DNA of 64,000 bases from Klebsiella planticola ATCC 33531 (GCF_000735435.1 NZ_JMPP01000014.1:372001-436000); one strand, 5' to 3'. Positions 7,599 through 16,490 are shown, numbered from the stretch's first letter. The notes: a model not told the origin generated them from the sequence alone. Numbers and translations: made by a program.

Positions 7599-9257
7599 AT
7601 GGCAAAAGAGAAAAAACGTGGCTTCTTTTCCTGGCTGGGCTTTGGACAAAAAGAACAGGCGCAGGAAACCGAGACCGAACAGAAAGTAGAAGGGCAAACC
7701 GACGTTGCCGAACAGCATTCGGCTACAGCGTTGCCTGCTGAGACGGTGGCGGCACCAGAAGCGGAGACGGTAAGCGCTTCTGCGGTGGAGAAAGAGGACG
7801 CGGAAGCTTTTGCGGCCGAGGTCGTTGAGGTGACGGAACAGGTTGTTGAGAGCGAATTACCGCACTCAGCGCCGGTGACGCCTGTGGTCGAAGCCCCGGC
7901 TGAAGCCGAAGAGATCCCTCAGCCGCATGCTGCGATTGACGAGGCGCCAGCCGCCAGTACGTGGGTCGAAGAGGCCGCCGTTGAACAGGTTGTGGCGGAG
8001 ACCGTGGCGGAAGAGGCTGTCGCTGAACCGCTGCCGACAGAAGACCTCGCTGCCCTGGAGCCGCTGGTCGAAGAAGTGATCGCTCAACCGGTTGTCGCGG
8101 AAGCGGTAGCCGGGCAGACGCCGGAAGCGGTGACGGATGAACCACAAGTCGCTGCCGTGGACGATGCGGTGAGTGATGAGACGCGCGCTGAGGAACAGCC
8201 TGAATCTGCACTGTCTGATGAAGAGCTTGAAGCTCTGGCGCTGGCTTCACAACCGCTTGATGAGCAAGAGATTGTTGAAGCGGAAGAACAGAGCCAGCCG
8301 GATGATTCCGCCCAACAGGAGCAGGAAAAACCGACGAAAGAGGGCTTTTTCGCCCGTCTGAAACGCAGCCTGATTAAAACCAAACAGAATCTCGGTTCCG
8401 GATTTATCAGTCTGTTCCGCGGCAAAAAAATCGACGATGATCTGTTTGAAGAGCTGGAAGAGCAGCTGCTGATTGCCGACGTCGGCGTGGAAACGACCCG
8501 GAAGATCATTACCAATCTTACCGAAGGCGCCAGCCGTAAGCAGCTACGTGATGCGGAAGCGCTGTATGGCCTGCTGAAAGAAGAGATGGGCGATATCCTT
8601 GCGAAAGTGGATGAGCCGCTGAATGTTGAAGGGAAAACGCCATTTGTTATTCTGATGGTGGGCGTGAACGGCGTAGGTAAAACCACCACTATCGGTAAGC
8701 TGGCCCGTCAGTTCGAACAGCAGGGCAAATCGGTGATGCTGGCGGCCGGGGACACCTTCCGCGCCGCGGCGGTAGAACAGCTGCAGGTCTGGGGTCAGCG
8801 CAACAACATTCCGGTGATTGCTCAGCATACCGGCGCGGACTCGGCATCGGTGATCTTCGATGCTATTCAGGCCGCGAAGGCGCGAAACGTTGACGTGCTG
8901 ATCGCCGATACGGCGGGTCGTCTGCAGAATAAATCGCACCTGATGGAAGAGCTGAAGAAAATTGTCCGGGTGATGAAAAAACTGGACGAAGATGCGCCGC
9001 ATGAGGTCATGCTGACCATCGATGCCAGCACCGGGCAAAACGCGATTAGCCAGGCCAAACTGTTCCATGAAGCCGTTGGCTTGACCGGCATCACGTTGAC
9101 TAAGCTGGACGGTACCGCGAAAGGTGGGGTTATCTTCTCGGTCGCCGACCAGTTCGGTATTCCGATTCGCTACATTGGCGTCGGTGAACGTATTGAGGAT
9201 CTGCGTCCGTTTAATGCGGGCGACTTTATTGAGGCACTTTTTGCCCGAGAGGATTAA
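7599..9257 (+). CDS. ftsY: Signal recognition particle receptor FtsY
   Basis: A 552-residue SRP receptor GTPase that docks ribosome-SRP complexes at the inner membrane and SecYEG. The start is ATG at 7599 (MAKEKKRGFFSWLGF, the basic lipid-binding helix), not the GTG four codons earlier. Residues ~15-245 form an acidic A domain rich in Glu, Ala and Val. The NG domain follows with a second amphipathic helix (EGFFARLKRSL) and GTPase motifs GVNGVGKTTTIGKLAR, DTAGRLQNK and TKLDGTAKGG. E. coli FtsY is 497 aa; the extra length is in the A domain. It is the first gene of the ftsYEX operon, with two bases before ftsE. Confidence 0.97.
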   Translation: MAKEKKRGFFSWLGFGQKEQAQETETEQKVEGQTDVAEQHSATALPAETVAAPEAETVSASAVEKEDAEAFAAEVVEVTEQVVESELPHSAPVTPVVEAPAEAEEIPQPHAAIDEAPAASTWVEEAAVEQVVAETVAEEAVAEPLPTEDLAALEPLVEEVIAQPVVAEAVAGQTPEAVTDEPQVAAVDDAVSDETRAEEQPESALSDEELEALALASQPLDEQEIVEAEEQSQPDDSAQQEQEKPTKEGFFARLKRSLIKTKQNLGSGFISLFRGKKIDDDLFEELEEQLLIADVGVETTRKIITNLTEGASRKQLRDAEALYGLLKEEMGDILAKVDEPLNVEGKTPFVILMVGVNGVGKTTTIGKLARQFEQQGKSVMLAAGDTFRAAAVEQLQVWGQRNNIPVIAQHTGADSASVIFDAIQAAKARNVDVLIADTAGRLQNKSHLMEELKKIVRVMKKLDEDAPHEVMLTIDASTGQNAISQAKLFHEAVGLTGITLTKLDGTAKGGVIFSVADQFGIPIRYIGVGERIEDLRPFNAGDFIEALFARED

Positions 9258-9259
9258 TC

Positions 9260-9928
9260 ATGATTCGCTTTGAACAAGTCAGCAAAGCCTATCTCGGTGG
9301 GAGACAAGCGCTGCAGGGGGTGAATTTCCACCTGCAGTCGGGCGAGATGGCATTTCTGACCGGCCACTCCGGCGCAGGGAAAAGTACCCTGCTTAAGCTT
9401 ATCTGCGGTATTGAACGGCCGAGCGCCGGGAAAATCTTATTCGGCGGCCACGACATTAGCCGCCTGAAAAGCCGTGAGGTGCCGTTTTTGCGCCGTCAGA
9501 TCGGCATGATTTTCCAGGACCACCACCTGCTGATGGACCGTACGGTGTTTGATAATGTCGCTATTCCGCTGATTATTGCCGGCGCCAGCGGCGATGATAT
9601 TCGTCGCCGCGTGTCGGCGGCGCTGGACAAGGTCGGGCTGCTGGACAAAGCGAAAAACCTCCCTATTCAACTCTCCGGCGGTGAACAGCAGCGCGTGGGG
9701 ATTGCCCGCGCGGTGGTCAATAAGCCCGCGGTGTTGTTGGCGGATGAACCCACCGGTAACCTCGATGAGGCGCTCTCGGAAGGGATTTTACGCCTGTTTG
9801 AGGAGTTTAACCGCGTAGGGGTAACGGTTCTGATGGCGACGCACGACCTGGGGCTGATTTCCAGCCGCTCGTATCGCATGCTGACCCTGAGCGACGGTCA
9901 TATGCATGGAGGCCATTGGGGTGAATAA
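9260..9928 (+). CDS. ftsE: Cell-division ABC transporter ATP-binding protein FtsE
   Basis: A 222-residue ABC ATPase which, with FtsX, links septal-ring assembly to activation of peptidoglycan hydrolases (via EnvC). The Walker A is GHSGAGKST (35-43), the signature [13 protein letters not shown], and the Walker [13 protein letters not shown]. Length is that of E. coli FtsE. It overlaps ftsX by 8 bp and follows ftsY by 2 bp. Confidence 0.97.
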   Translation: MIRFEQVSKAYLGGRQALQGVNFHLQSGEMAFLTGHSGAGKSTLLKLICGIERPSAGKILFGGHDISRLKSREVPFLRRQIGMIFQDHHLLMDRTVFDNVAIPLIIAGASGDDIRRRVSAALDKVGLLDKAKNLPIQLSGGEQQRVGIARAVVNKPAVLLADEPTGNLDEALSEGILRLFEEFNRVGVTVLMATHDLGLISSRSYRMLTLSDGHMHGGHWGE

Positions 9929-10979
9929 GCGCGACGCAATAAACCAGATTCGCCAGTTCGGTAGCCGGCTCGATCGCCTCCGCAATGGCGCAGGCGCGGG
10001 CGGCGGTGGCGGGCGTAATGCGCCGAAGCGGCCAAAAGCGGCGCCGGGCCCGGCTTCTCGTAAGAGCAACGTCTTTAACGAACAGGTTCGCTATGCCTGG
10101 CATGGAGCGGTCCAGGATTTAAAAAGTACGCCGCTGGCTACCTTCCTGACCATTATGGTTATCGCCATTTCGCTGACGCTGCCAAGCGTGTGCTACATGG
10201 TGTACAAGAACGTCAACAGCGCGGCGGCGCAGTACTATCCGTCACCGCAGATCACCGTTTATCTTGAGAAAACGCTGGATGATGACGCGGCGGCGCGGGT
10301 GGTTGGCCAGCTCCAGGCGGAACAAGGCGTAGAGAAGGTGAACTATCTGTCGCGGGATGAAGCGCTTGGCGAGTTCCGCAACTGGTCTGGCTTTGGTGGC
10401 GCGCTGGATATGCTGGAAGAGAACCCCCTTCCGGCCGTCGCGATTGTGGTGCCGAAGCTGGATTTCCAGAGCACCAATGCGCTGAATACGCTGCGCGATC
10501 GCGTGACGCACATTCAGGGCGTGGACGAAGTGCGTATGGATGACAGCTGGTTTGCCCGCCTCTCCTCGTTGACCGGGCTGGTGGGCCGTGTGTCGGCGCT
10601 GATTGGCGTGCTGATGGTGGCGGCCGTGTTCCTCGTTATCGGCAACAGCGTACGCCTGAGCATTTTTGCTCGTCGCGATACCATTAACGTGCAAAAACTG
10701 ATTGGCGCGACCGACGGCTTCATCCTGCGCCCGTTCCTGTATGGCGGTGCGCTGCTGGGCTTCTGCGGTGCCTTTTTGTCGCTGATTTTGTCGGAAATTA
10801 TGGTGATGCGACTGTCGTCCGCGGTGACGGAAGTCGCGCAGGTGTTTGGCACCAGGTTTGAACTCAGCGGGTTAGGCTTCGACGAGTGTCTGCTGATGCT
10901 GATTGTCTGCTCGATGATCGGCTGGGTTGCGGCCTGGCTGGCTACCGTGCAACATTTACGTCACTTTACCCCCGATTAA
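9921..10979 (+). CDS. ftsX: Cell-division ABC transporter permease FtsX
   Basis: A 352-residue permease with four transmembrane helices: one near residues 70-95, and three in the last 140 residues, with a large periplasmic domain between them that recruits EnvC. The start is taken as GTG at 9921 (reading [14 protein letters not shown]), which overlaps ftsE, has GGAGG nearby, and gives the E. coli length. An earlier in-frame ATG at 9906 would add five residues. The N-terminal cytoplasmic region has a Gly/Ala-rich linker ([16 protein letters not shown]). Confidence 0.95.
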   Translation: MNKRDAINQIRQFGSRLDRLRNGAGAGGGGGRNAPKRPKAAPGPASRKSNVFNEQVRYAWHGAVQDLKSTPLATFLTIMVIAISLTLPSVCYMVYKNVNSAAAQYYPSPQITVYLEKTLDDDAAARVVGQLQAEQGVEKVNYLSRDEALGEFRNWSGFGGALDMLEENPLPAVAIVVPKLDFQSTNALNTLRDRVTHIQGVDEVRMDDSWFARLSSLTGLVGRVSALIGVLMVAAVFLVIGNSVRLSIFARRDTINVQKLIGATDGFILRPFLYGGALLGFCGAFLSLILSEIMVMRLSSAVTEVAQVFGTRFELSGLGFDECLLMLIVCSMIGWVAAWLATVQHLRHFTPD

Positions 10980-10987
10980 AAAAAGTC

Positions 10988-10996
10988 TGATATAAT
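10988..10996 (+). promoter_or_regulatory. Candidate extended -10 promoter after ftsX (rpoH P1-like)
   Basis: TGATATAAT is a perfect extended -10 element (TGnTATAAT) nine bases after the ftsX stop. No good -35 is visible. It would start a transcript through the hairpin at 10997-11034 toward rpoH. Confidence 0.45.
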
Positions 10997-11034
10997 CTTT
11001 CCCTGCACTGATGAATGTCTCTCTGCAGGGAAAG
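10997..11034 (+). other. Stem-loop between ftsX and rpoH
   Basis: CTTTCCCTGCA and TGCAGGGAAAG are perfect 11-bp inverted repeats with a 16-nt loop. No T run follows. It may end or partly attenuate the ftsYEX transcript or protect its 3' end. Confidence 0.6.
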
Positions 11035-11108
11035 AGTCCCTGTTGTCTCTTCCCTACGTTTCATTTCCATGTCACATTTTGTGCGTAATCTATTCACATC
11101 GTTGCATG

Positions 11109-11135
11109 GAACTTGTGGATAAAATCACTGTCTGA
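11109..11135 (+). promoter_or_regulatory. Sigma-E promoter of rpoH (P3) overlapping a DnaA box
   Basis: GAACTT (11109-11114) and TCTGA (11131-11135) are separated by 16 bp, the sigma-E pattern that drives rpoH at extreme heat in E. coli. The spacer contains TTATCCACA on the minus strand (11114-11122), a perfect DnaA box; DnaA represses these rpoH promoters in E. coli. A weaker DnaA-like site, CTATTCACA, is at 11090-11098. Confidence 0.8.
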
Positions 11136-11219
11136 TACTAATGTGGGTGATATTCTCGTTGCTCATAAACGCTGGCATGTTTGTTGCTCATCTCATGGGA
11201 ACCATCACGTCAGACGATA

Positions 11220-11460
11220 TCGATTGAGAGGATTTGAATGACCAAAGATATGCAAACTTTAGCTTTAGCCCCCGTTGGTAACCTGGAATCGTATATCCGG
11301 GCTGCGAACAGCTGGCCGATGTTATCGGCTGATGAAGAGCGGGAGCTTGCTGAAAAGCTGCATTACCAGGGCGATCTGGAAGCAGCGAAAAGGCTGATCC
11401 TGTCTCACCTGCGCTTTGTTGTTCATATTGCTCGTAATTACTCGGGCTATGGCCTGCCGC
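11220..11460 (+). promoter_or_regulatory. rpoH mRNA thermosensor region (by homology)
   Basis: The 5' end of the rpoH message, including the leader GATTGAGAGGATTTGAATG and the first ~220 coding bases, closely matches E. coli, where base pairing of codons 2-7 with an internal segment hides the start at low temperature. I recognise sequence conservation; I have not folded it. Confidence 0.5.
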
Positions 11461-12092
11461 AGGCGGATCTGATTCAGGAAGGCAACATTGGCCTGATGAA
11501 AGCCGTGCGTCGTTTTAACCCGGAAGTGGGCGTGCGTCTGGTTTCCTTCGCCGTACACTGGATTAAGGCTGAAATTCACGAATACGTTCTGCGTAACTGG
11601 CGTATTGTGAAAGTCGCTACCACCAAAGCGCAGCGTAAGCTGTTCTTTAACCTGCGTAAAACTAAGCAGCGTCTGGGCTGGTTTAACCAGGATGAAGTCG
11701 AGATGGTGGCCCGCGAGCTGGGCGTGTCGAGCAAAGACGTACGTGAGATGGAATCCCGTATGGCGGCGCAGGACATGACCTTCGACATGTCGTCGGACGA
11801 CGAGTCCGATAGCCAGCCGATGGCGCCGGTGCTCTACCTGCAGGATAAAACGTCTAACTTTGCCGATGGCATTGAAGATGATAACTGGGAAGAGCAGGCG
11901 GCCAACAAGCTGACCGACGCGATGCAGGGCCTGGACGAGCGTAGCCAGGATATCATCCGCGCCCGCTGGCTGGACGAAGACAATAAGTCGACGCTGCAGG
12001 AACTGGCGGATCGCTATGGCGTGTCGGCTGAGCGCGTGCGCCAGCTGGAAAAGAACGCGATGAAGAAACTGCGTACTGCCATCGAAGCATAA
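11238..12092 (+). CDS. rpoH: RNA polymerase heat-shock sigma factor RpoH (sigma-32)
   Basis: A 284-residue sigma-70-family factor directing transcription of chaperone and protease genes; same length as E. coli. Region 2 contains the core-binding [34 protein letters not shown] block and the -10 recognition helix; the RpoH-specific box QRKLFFNLR is at 132-140, and region 4.2 ([20 protein letters not shown]) is at the C-terminus. Turnover by FtsH and inhibition by DnaK are known in E. coli. A strong terminator follows 40 bp after the stop. Confidence 0.98.
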   Translation: MTKDMQTLALAPVGNLESYIRAANSWPMLSADEERELAEKLHYQGDLEAAKRLILSHLRFVVHIARNYSGYGLPQADLIQEGNIGLMKAVRRFNPEVGVRLVSFAVHWIKAEIHEYVLRNWRIVKVATTKAQRKLFFNLRKTKQRLGWFNQDEVEMVARELGVSSKDVREMESRMAAQDMTFDMSSDDESDSQPMAPVLYLQDKTSNFADGIEDDNWEEQAANKLTDAMQGLDERSQDIIRARWLDEDNKSTLQELADRYGVSAERVRQLEKNAMKKLRTAIEA

Positions 12093-12132
12093 CGCGGCAG
12101 CGTACATACTCGCCTCTGCGCAGGCACCCGAT

Positions 12133-12168
12133 AACGCCCCACATTATGTTGGGGCGTTTTGTTTTTCT
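12133..12168 (+). terminator. Rho-independent terminator of rpoH
   Basis: AACGCCCC-ACA pairs with TGT-T-GGGGCGTT around a tiny loop and runs into TTTTGTTTTT. The stop codon of the convergent MocR gene (12144-12146) lies in the loop. Confidence 0.88.
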
Positions 12169-13667
12169 GCCTCTTCCCCGACGGCCAGCGCCTGCGGGCA
12201 CAAGGTCTGCAGGCACTCAAGCAGGATCTGGAAGGCCGGCTCCATTTGCGCCTCCGCCAGGCTGGCAAAGCCCATCAATAGCCCCTTCTTACGTTCTTCC
12301 GTCAGATAGTAGCGTGACAGCGGACGCACCAGAATATTGCGGGCGTTGGCCTGTCTGGCGATCGTAACATCGTCAGCATCATCTGGCAGGTTGAGGATCA
12401 GATGCAGACCGGCGTTATCGCTGAAATCTGACAGCGCCTGCGGGCTGCAATAGCGCTGAATCAGCTCGGTCAGGCAGGCGCGACGGCGACTGTACAGCAG
12501 GCGCATTCGTCGGATATGAGCGGAGTAATGGCCTGCGTTAATGAATTCCGCCAGCGCCATCTGAATCAGCGAGTGGCCGCCGCGATAGAGCTCGGCATGG
12601 GCGCTTTTCAGATCGGCAATCAGCGGGCGCGGCAACACGACATACCCCAGCCGCAGCCCCGGATAGAGGGTCTTACTGAACGTTCCGATATAGACCACCG
12701 GCGCGTCGGCAATCAGTCCCTGCAGCGCCGGAATCGGCTGGCCGGAAAAGCGAAATTCGCTATCGTAATCATCCTCGACGATCCAGCTGCCGTGCTGGCG
12801 CGCCAGGGCCAACAGACGCTGACGGCGTTCCAGACTCATCACCGCCCCCAGCGGGTACTGATGCGATGGGGTGACAAAAATCAGATGCGGCGCCTCCTCA
12901 ACGGTCTCCGGCGGGCACAGGCCGTTGGCATCGACGGTAATCGGATTGACCCGCACATCATTCATCGCCAGTACGTGGCGGATCCCCCAGTAGGAGGGCT
13001 CCTCGACCCACGCCAGATCGCCACTATCGCAGAGCATACGCGTCACCAGATCGATTGCCTGATGGATCCCTTCCGTAATAAGAATTTGATCTGCCTGACA
13101 GTGGACGCCCCGGGACACGCGAAGGTAGTCCACTAACGCCTGCTGCAGTTCAGGCGTACCGCCGTTACAGCTGTAGCTCAGTCGCTCGGGTTTCGGGCGG
13201 CGGCTGATACGGGCCTGAATCTTGCTAAATAGCGGGTGGGGAAAGGCATTGACGTCCGGTACGCCGGGGATAAAAGCTCCCCACTGGCGCGGACTGGCGC
13301 TGACGTGGCTGAGCAACTGTTGCCCGCGACGGGACAAAAAGGGGGTTGCCGTCAAGTCGCTGCTGTTTACGGCGATGTTGCCAGTAGAAAGAGAAATATC
13401 CGGCCCGGTTTTCGCGACGAATGTGCCGCTCCCGCGGCGGGAAACCACATATCCTTCCGCCTGCAATTGTTCATAAGTTGTTAATATGGTGTTTCTTGAT
13501 ACGCCGAGCTCCCCGGCCAGATCTCGCGAGGGGGGCAGGCGGCTATGGGGCGCTAAAGAACCGTCCAGAATTGAGCGACGAACCGCGTTATATAAGCGTT
13601 TATGCAGCAGCGGGTCTGTCTCCTCCTGCAATCTGACCAGCACAAGGTCACCGACGAGTGAACGCAA
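12144..13667 (-). CDS. MocR/GabR-family PLP-dependent transcriptional regulator
   Basis: A 507-residue fusion of an N-terminal GntR-type winged helix (residues ~15-85, with PPSRDLAGELGVSRNTILTTY) to a fold-type-I aminotransferase domain. The PLP-binding lysine is K332 in GTFSKTLYPGLRLGY, with the acidic EDDYDSEFRFSG motif at 298-309. Such proteins sense PLP plus an amino acid or amine and control adjacent metabolic genes (GabR, PdxR, TauR). The start is TTG at 13667: AGGGA lies at good spacing before it and an in-frame TGA is close upstream. It is divergent from a GABA-type aminotransferase, its likely target. It is absent between rpoH and livJ in E. coli. The effector is unknown. Confidence 0.9.
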   Translation of the reverse strand: MRSLVGDLVLVRLQEETDPLLHKRLYNAVRRSILDGSLAPHSRLPPSRDLAGELGVSRNTILTTYEQLQAEGYVVSRRGSGTFVAKTGPDISLSTGNIAVNSSDLTATPFLSRRGQQLLSHVSASPRQWGAFIPGVPDVNAFPHPLFSKIQARISRRPKPERLSYSCNGGTPELQQALVDYLRVSRGVHCQADQILITEGIHQAIDLVTRMLCDSGDLAWVEEPSYWGIRHVLAMNDVRVNPITVDANGLCPPETVEEAPHLIFVTPSHQYPLGAVMSLERRQRLLALARQHGSWIVEDDYDSEFRFSGQPIPALQGLIADAPVVYIGTFSKTLYPGLRLGYVVLPRPLIADLKSAHAELYRGGHSLIQMALAEFINAGHYSAHIRRMRLLYSRRRACLTELIQRYCSPQALSDFSDNAGLHLILNLPDDADDVTIARQANARNILVRPLSRYYLTEERKKGLLMGFASLAEAQMEPAFQILLECLQTLCPQALAVGEEAEKQNAPT

Positions 13668-13785
13668 TTGGATCCCTCAGATAATCTAAATTGGTACTCG
13701 ATTATAGGGCCAACTCCTGTGTAAATAAACGACATAGTTTCGAGATTGTTGCGATAACGTGACATACATGACAGGAGATTCGAGG
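13668..13785. promoter_or_regulatory. Shared divergent control region of the MocR regulator and aminotransferase
   Basis: This 118-bp AT-rich gap must hold both promoters. It contains TTGG at 13691-13694 and CCAA at 13710-13713 as an inverted pair around TACTCGATTATAGGG, a plausible MocR operator. AGGAG at 13773-13777 is the ribosome site for the GTG start at 13786. Confidence 0.4.
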
Positions 13786-15051
13786 GTGAAAAGTTCAGAA
13801 CTGAATCAACGTCGCCAGCAGGCGACGCCGCGCGGCGTAGGCGTAATGTGCAATTACTTTGTTGAGAAGGCGGAGAATGCCACGCTGTGGGATGTGGAAG
13901 GCAATGAGGTGATTGATTTTGCTGCGGGAATTGCCGTGCTCAATACCGGCCATCGCCACCCGAAAATTGTTGCCGCCGTCGCGCAGCAGCTGGAGGCCTT
14001 TACCCATACGGCGTATCAGATTGTCCCTTACGAAAGCTATGTCTCGCTGGCGGAGCGCATTAACGCGCTGGCGCCGGTTGATGGCCCGGCCAAAACCGCT
14101 TTCTTCACCACCGGTGCGGAAGCCGTGGAAAACGCGGTGAAGATTGCCCGCGCTTATACCGGTCGTCCGGGGCTGATTACTTTTGGCGGCGGTTTTCATG
14201 GCCGTACCTTTATGACCATGGCGCTGACCGGTAAGGTCGCACCTTACAAAATCGGTTTTGGACCGTTCCCTGGTTCGGTCTATCACGGGGTATACCCGAA
14301 TGCTGCCCACGGCATTACCACCGATGAGGCGATGAAAAGCCTTGAGCGTATCTTTAAAGCCGATATCGCTCCGGACCAGGTGGCGGCAATTATCCTCGAA
14401 CCGATTCAGGGCGAAGGCGGTTTTAACGTCGCGCCAGCGGAGTTTATGCAGGCGCTGCGTACGCTGTGCGATACCCACGGCATCCTGCTGATTGCCGATG
14501 AAGTACAGACCGGTTTTGCCCGTACCGGCAAGCTGTTTGCCATGCAGCATTACGATGTGAAGCCGGACCTGATGACGATGGCGAAAAGCCTTGCCGGCGG
14601 TTTCCCGCTGTCTGGCGTAGTGGGGCGCGCCGAGGTGATGGATGCGCCGGCGCCGGGCGGACTGGGCGGCACCTATGCCGGTAACCCGCTGGCGGTCGCT
14701 GCGGCTCATGCGGTCCTTGACGTCATCGAAGAAGAGCAGCTGTGTCAGCGTGCGGAACAGCTTGGCAGCCACCTGAAAGAGGTGCTGAATCAGGCGCGCG
14801 AGTATTGCCCGGCGATCGTTGATATTCGCGGGCAGGGCTCAATGGTTGCCGTGGAGTTTAACGATCCGCAGACCGGCGCGCCGTCACCGGAGTTCACCCG
14901 CCACATCCAGCAAAAGGCGCAGGAAAATGGTCTGCTGCTGCTGAGCTGCGGCGTCTATGGCAACGTTATCCGTTTCCTGTATCCGTTAACTATCCCCGAT
15001 GCGCAGTTTACAAAAGCGCTGGATATTCTGGCGCGCGTCCTGAAGGGATGA
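13786..15051 (+). CDS. Class-III (4-aminobutyrate-type) aminotransferase, GabT/PuuE-like
   Basis: A 421-residue PLP enzyme that should move an omega-amino group from GABA or a related amine to 2-oxoglutarate. It aligns across its length with GabT/PuuE: NxGHRHPKIVAAV, TTGAEAVENAVKIARAYTG, EPIQGEGGF, IADEVQTGFARTGK, the PLP lysine K267 in MAKSLAGGFPLSG, and GGTYAGNPLA. The start is GTG at 13786, with AGGAG 8 bp before, giving MKSSELNQRRQQATPRG, the usual GabT N-terminus; an upstream ATG at 13768 has no comparable ribosome site. Divergent from the MocR regulator and followed by a permease, so it may act in regulated uptake and use of an amino acid or amine. Exact substrate not determinable. Confidence 0.85.
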   Translation: MKSSELNQRRQQATPRGVGVMCNYFVEKAENATLWDVEGNEVIDFAAGIAVLNTGHRHPKIVAAVAQQLEAFTHTAYQIVPYESYVSLAERINALAPVDGPAKTAFFTTGAEAVENAVKIARAYTGRPGLITFGGGFHGRTFMTMALTGKVAPYKIGFGPFPGSVYHGVYPNAAHGITTDEAMKSLERIFKADIAPDQVAAIILEPIQGEGGFNVAPAEFMQALRTLCDTHGILLIADEVQTGFARTGKLFAMQHYDVKPDLMTMAKSLAGGFPLSGVVGRAEVMDAPAPGGLGGTYAGNPLAVAAAHAVLDVIEEEQLCQRAEQLGSHLKEVLNQAREYCPAIVDIRGQGSMVAVEFNDPQTGAPSPEFTRHIQQKAQENGLLLLSCGVYGNVIRFLYPLTIPDAQFTKALDILARVLKG

Positions 15052-15196
15052 TGTGCCCGACTCCTGTGCGGCGGCAAGGAAGCCAGATAAAACAGGATGC
15101 CGCACATGAGTTTTCATACTCAGCGTGAGTGGTTTATCACCCTGATATCACCTTTTTTCCGGCGGCGCATGTCGCCGGAATAAAACGGAAAATATT
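15052..15196 (+). other. Gap with two stem-loops between aminotransferase and permease
   Basis: It has GTGCGGC...GCCGCAC (15067-15108, long loop) and CCGGCG-GCGCATGT-CGCCGG (15160-15179). Neither is followed by a T run on the plus strand, so they look like spacers or partial attenuators, not full terminators. No promoter stands out. Confidence 0.4.
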
Positions 15197-16441
15197 ATGT
15201 CTGAACATTCCACCTTTTCCTCGGTTCTGACGAGCCGGGAGCGTACCGCTGTACCTGCAAAATCCCTTAGTTTCGTCGAAGGGGTCTCAATGATCGTCGG
15301 CACCAATATCGGTGCCGGGGTTCTGTCTATCGCCTATGCGTCCAGCAAGGCCGGCTTTTTACCGCTGTTGTTCTGGCTGGTGGTGGTCGGCAGCCTGACG
15401 ACGATCACCATGCTGTATGTCGCGGAATCGACGCTGCGCACCCGTAAACATTTACAGCTGAGTGGGCTGTCGCATCGCTATGTCGGACGCTTCGGGGCGC
15501 TGATGATGTTCCTGTCCGTTTGCGTGAACAGCATCGGCGCGTTGACGGCCTATATGACCGGAAGCGGTAAGCTGCTGCATTCGCTGTTCGGTATCTCTCC
15601 GGCGCTGGGGAGTGCGCTCTTTTTTATCCCGGCGGCAGGCGTGCTTTATCTCGGGCTGAAGGCCATCGGGCGGGGTGAAAAATTCATCAGTATCGGCATG
15701 GTGGTCATGATCGCCGTGCTGGTGGCGGCGACGCTGCTCAAAGAGACGACCCAGGTTCGCTATTTGCTCGACGGCAACTGGCTATATATGGTGCCGGTGT
15801 TCAACGTGGTCGCATTCTGCTTCTCGGCGCAGTATATCGTTCCGGAAATGGCCCGCGGGTTTGCGGATAAGCCGGAGAAATTGCCGAAAGCGATTATGGT
15901 GGGAATGGGGCTGACTTTCTGCCTGCTGGCGCTGGTCCCGCTGTCGGTGATCGCCCTGAGCGGTCTGGATAATATTTCCGACGTGGCGACGATTTCCTGG
16001 GGCAGAGCGCTCGGTGAGTGGGCCTTTTTCTCGGCTAACCTGTTTGCCCTGTGCGCGATGCTGACTTCTTACTGGGGTCTGGGGGGAAGCTTCCTGACGA
16101 ATATTTTCGATCAGTTCCGCCTGGGTAACGATGAACAACCGCTCAAGCGCCTGATCGTGCTGACTGTCGTGGCTATCCCGCCATTTATTCTGGCGTACAG
16201 CGGTATGGTGTCGTTTGTGAATGCACTCTATTTTGCCGGCGTCTTCAGCGGCGTGATTTTATCCATCATGCCGATTCTGATGCTCAAAGGTGCCCGGCAG
16301 CGCGGTGATATCACGCCAGGCTGGACCTGTCCGGCGCTGATAACCCATCCGCTGATCCAGACCTTCATTGTGTTGCTTTACCTTTGTAGCGCCGTTTACG
16401 CGATAGCTTCCGCATTGGGCTACCTGCCCGCCGGTTGGTAA
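15197..16441 (+). CDS. Amino-acid permease of the aromatic/hydroxy amino acid (HAAAP/APC) type
   Basis: A 414-residue inner-membrane protein with about eleven hydrophobic helices. The N-terminal SFVEGVSMIVGTNIGAGVLSIAYASSKAGF is the family's first-helix substrate motif (compare TyrP, Mtr and SdaC). The C-terminus contains SFVNALYFAGVFSGVILSIMPILML. It is in the same direction as the GABA-type aminotransferase 145 bp upstream and ends at a strong terminator, so it probably supplies that enzyme's substrate or works in the same regulated unit. Its precise substrate is unknown; it is not a direct match to GabP. Confidence 0.82.
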   Translation: MSEHSTFSSVLTSRERTAVPAKSLSFVEGVSMIVGTNIGAGVLSIAYASSKAGFLPLLFWLVVVGSLTTITMLYVAESTLRTRKHLQLSGLSHRYVGRFGALMMFLSVCVNSIGALTAYMTGSGKLLHSLFGISPALGSALFFIPAAGVLYLGLKAIGRGEKFISIGMVVMIAVLVAATLLKETTQVRYLLDGNWLYMVPVFNVVAFCFSAQYIVPEMARGFADKPEKLPKAIMVGMGLTFCLLALVPLSVIALSGLDNISDVATISWGRALGEWAFFSANLFALCAMLTSYWGLGGSFLTNIFDQFRLGNDEQPLKRLIVLTVVAIPPFILAYSGMVSFVNALYFAGVFSGVILSIMPILMLKGARQRGDITPGWTCPALITHPLIQTFIVLLYLCSAVYAIASALGYLPAGW

Positions 16442-16457
16442 TCTGGCGCCTGACTCC

Positions 16458-16490
16458 ACCGCGTCCGGTTCATCCTGACGCGGTTTTTTA
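16458..16490 (+). terminator. Rho-independent terminator of the permease
   Basis: ACCGCGTC and GACGCGGT form an 8-bp stem with an 11-nt loop, followed by six T residues. It closes the accessory block just before the livJ leader. Confidence 0.88.

Noticed and set aside
11322-12107. Antisense open frame opposite rpoH
   Set aside because: No ribosome site or homology; rpoH coding explains the region fully.
15160-15179. Terminator between aminotransferase and permease
   Set aside because: The CCGGCG/CGCCGG hairpin has Ts before it, not after it, on the plus strand, so termination is not supported.
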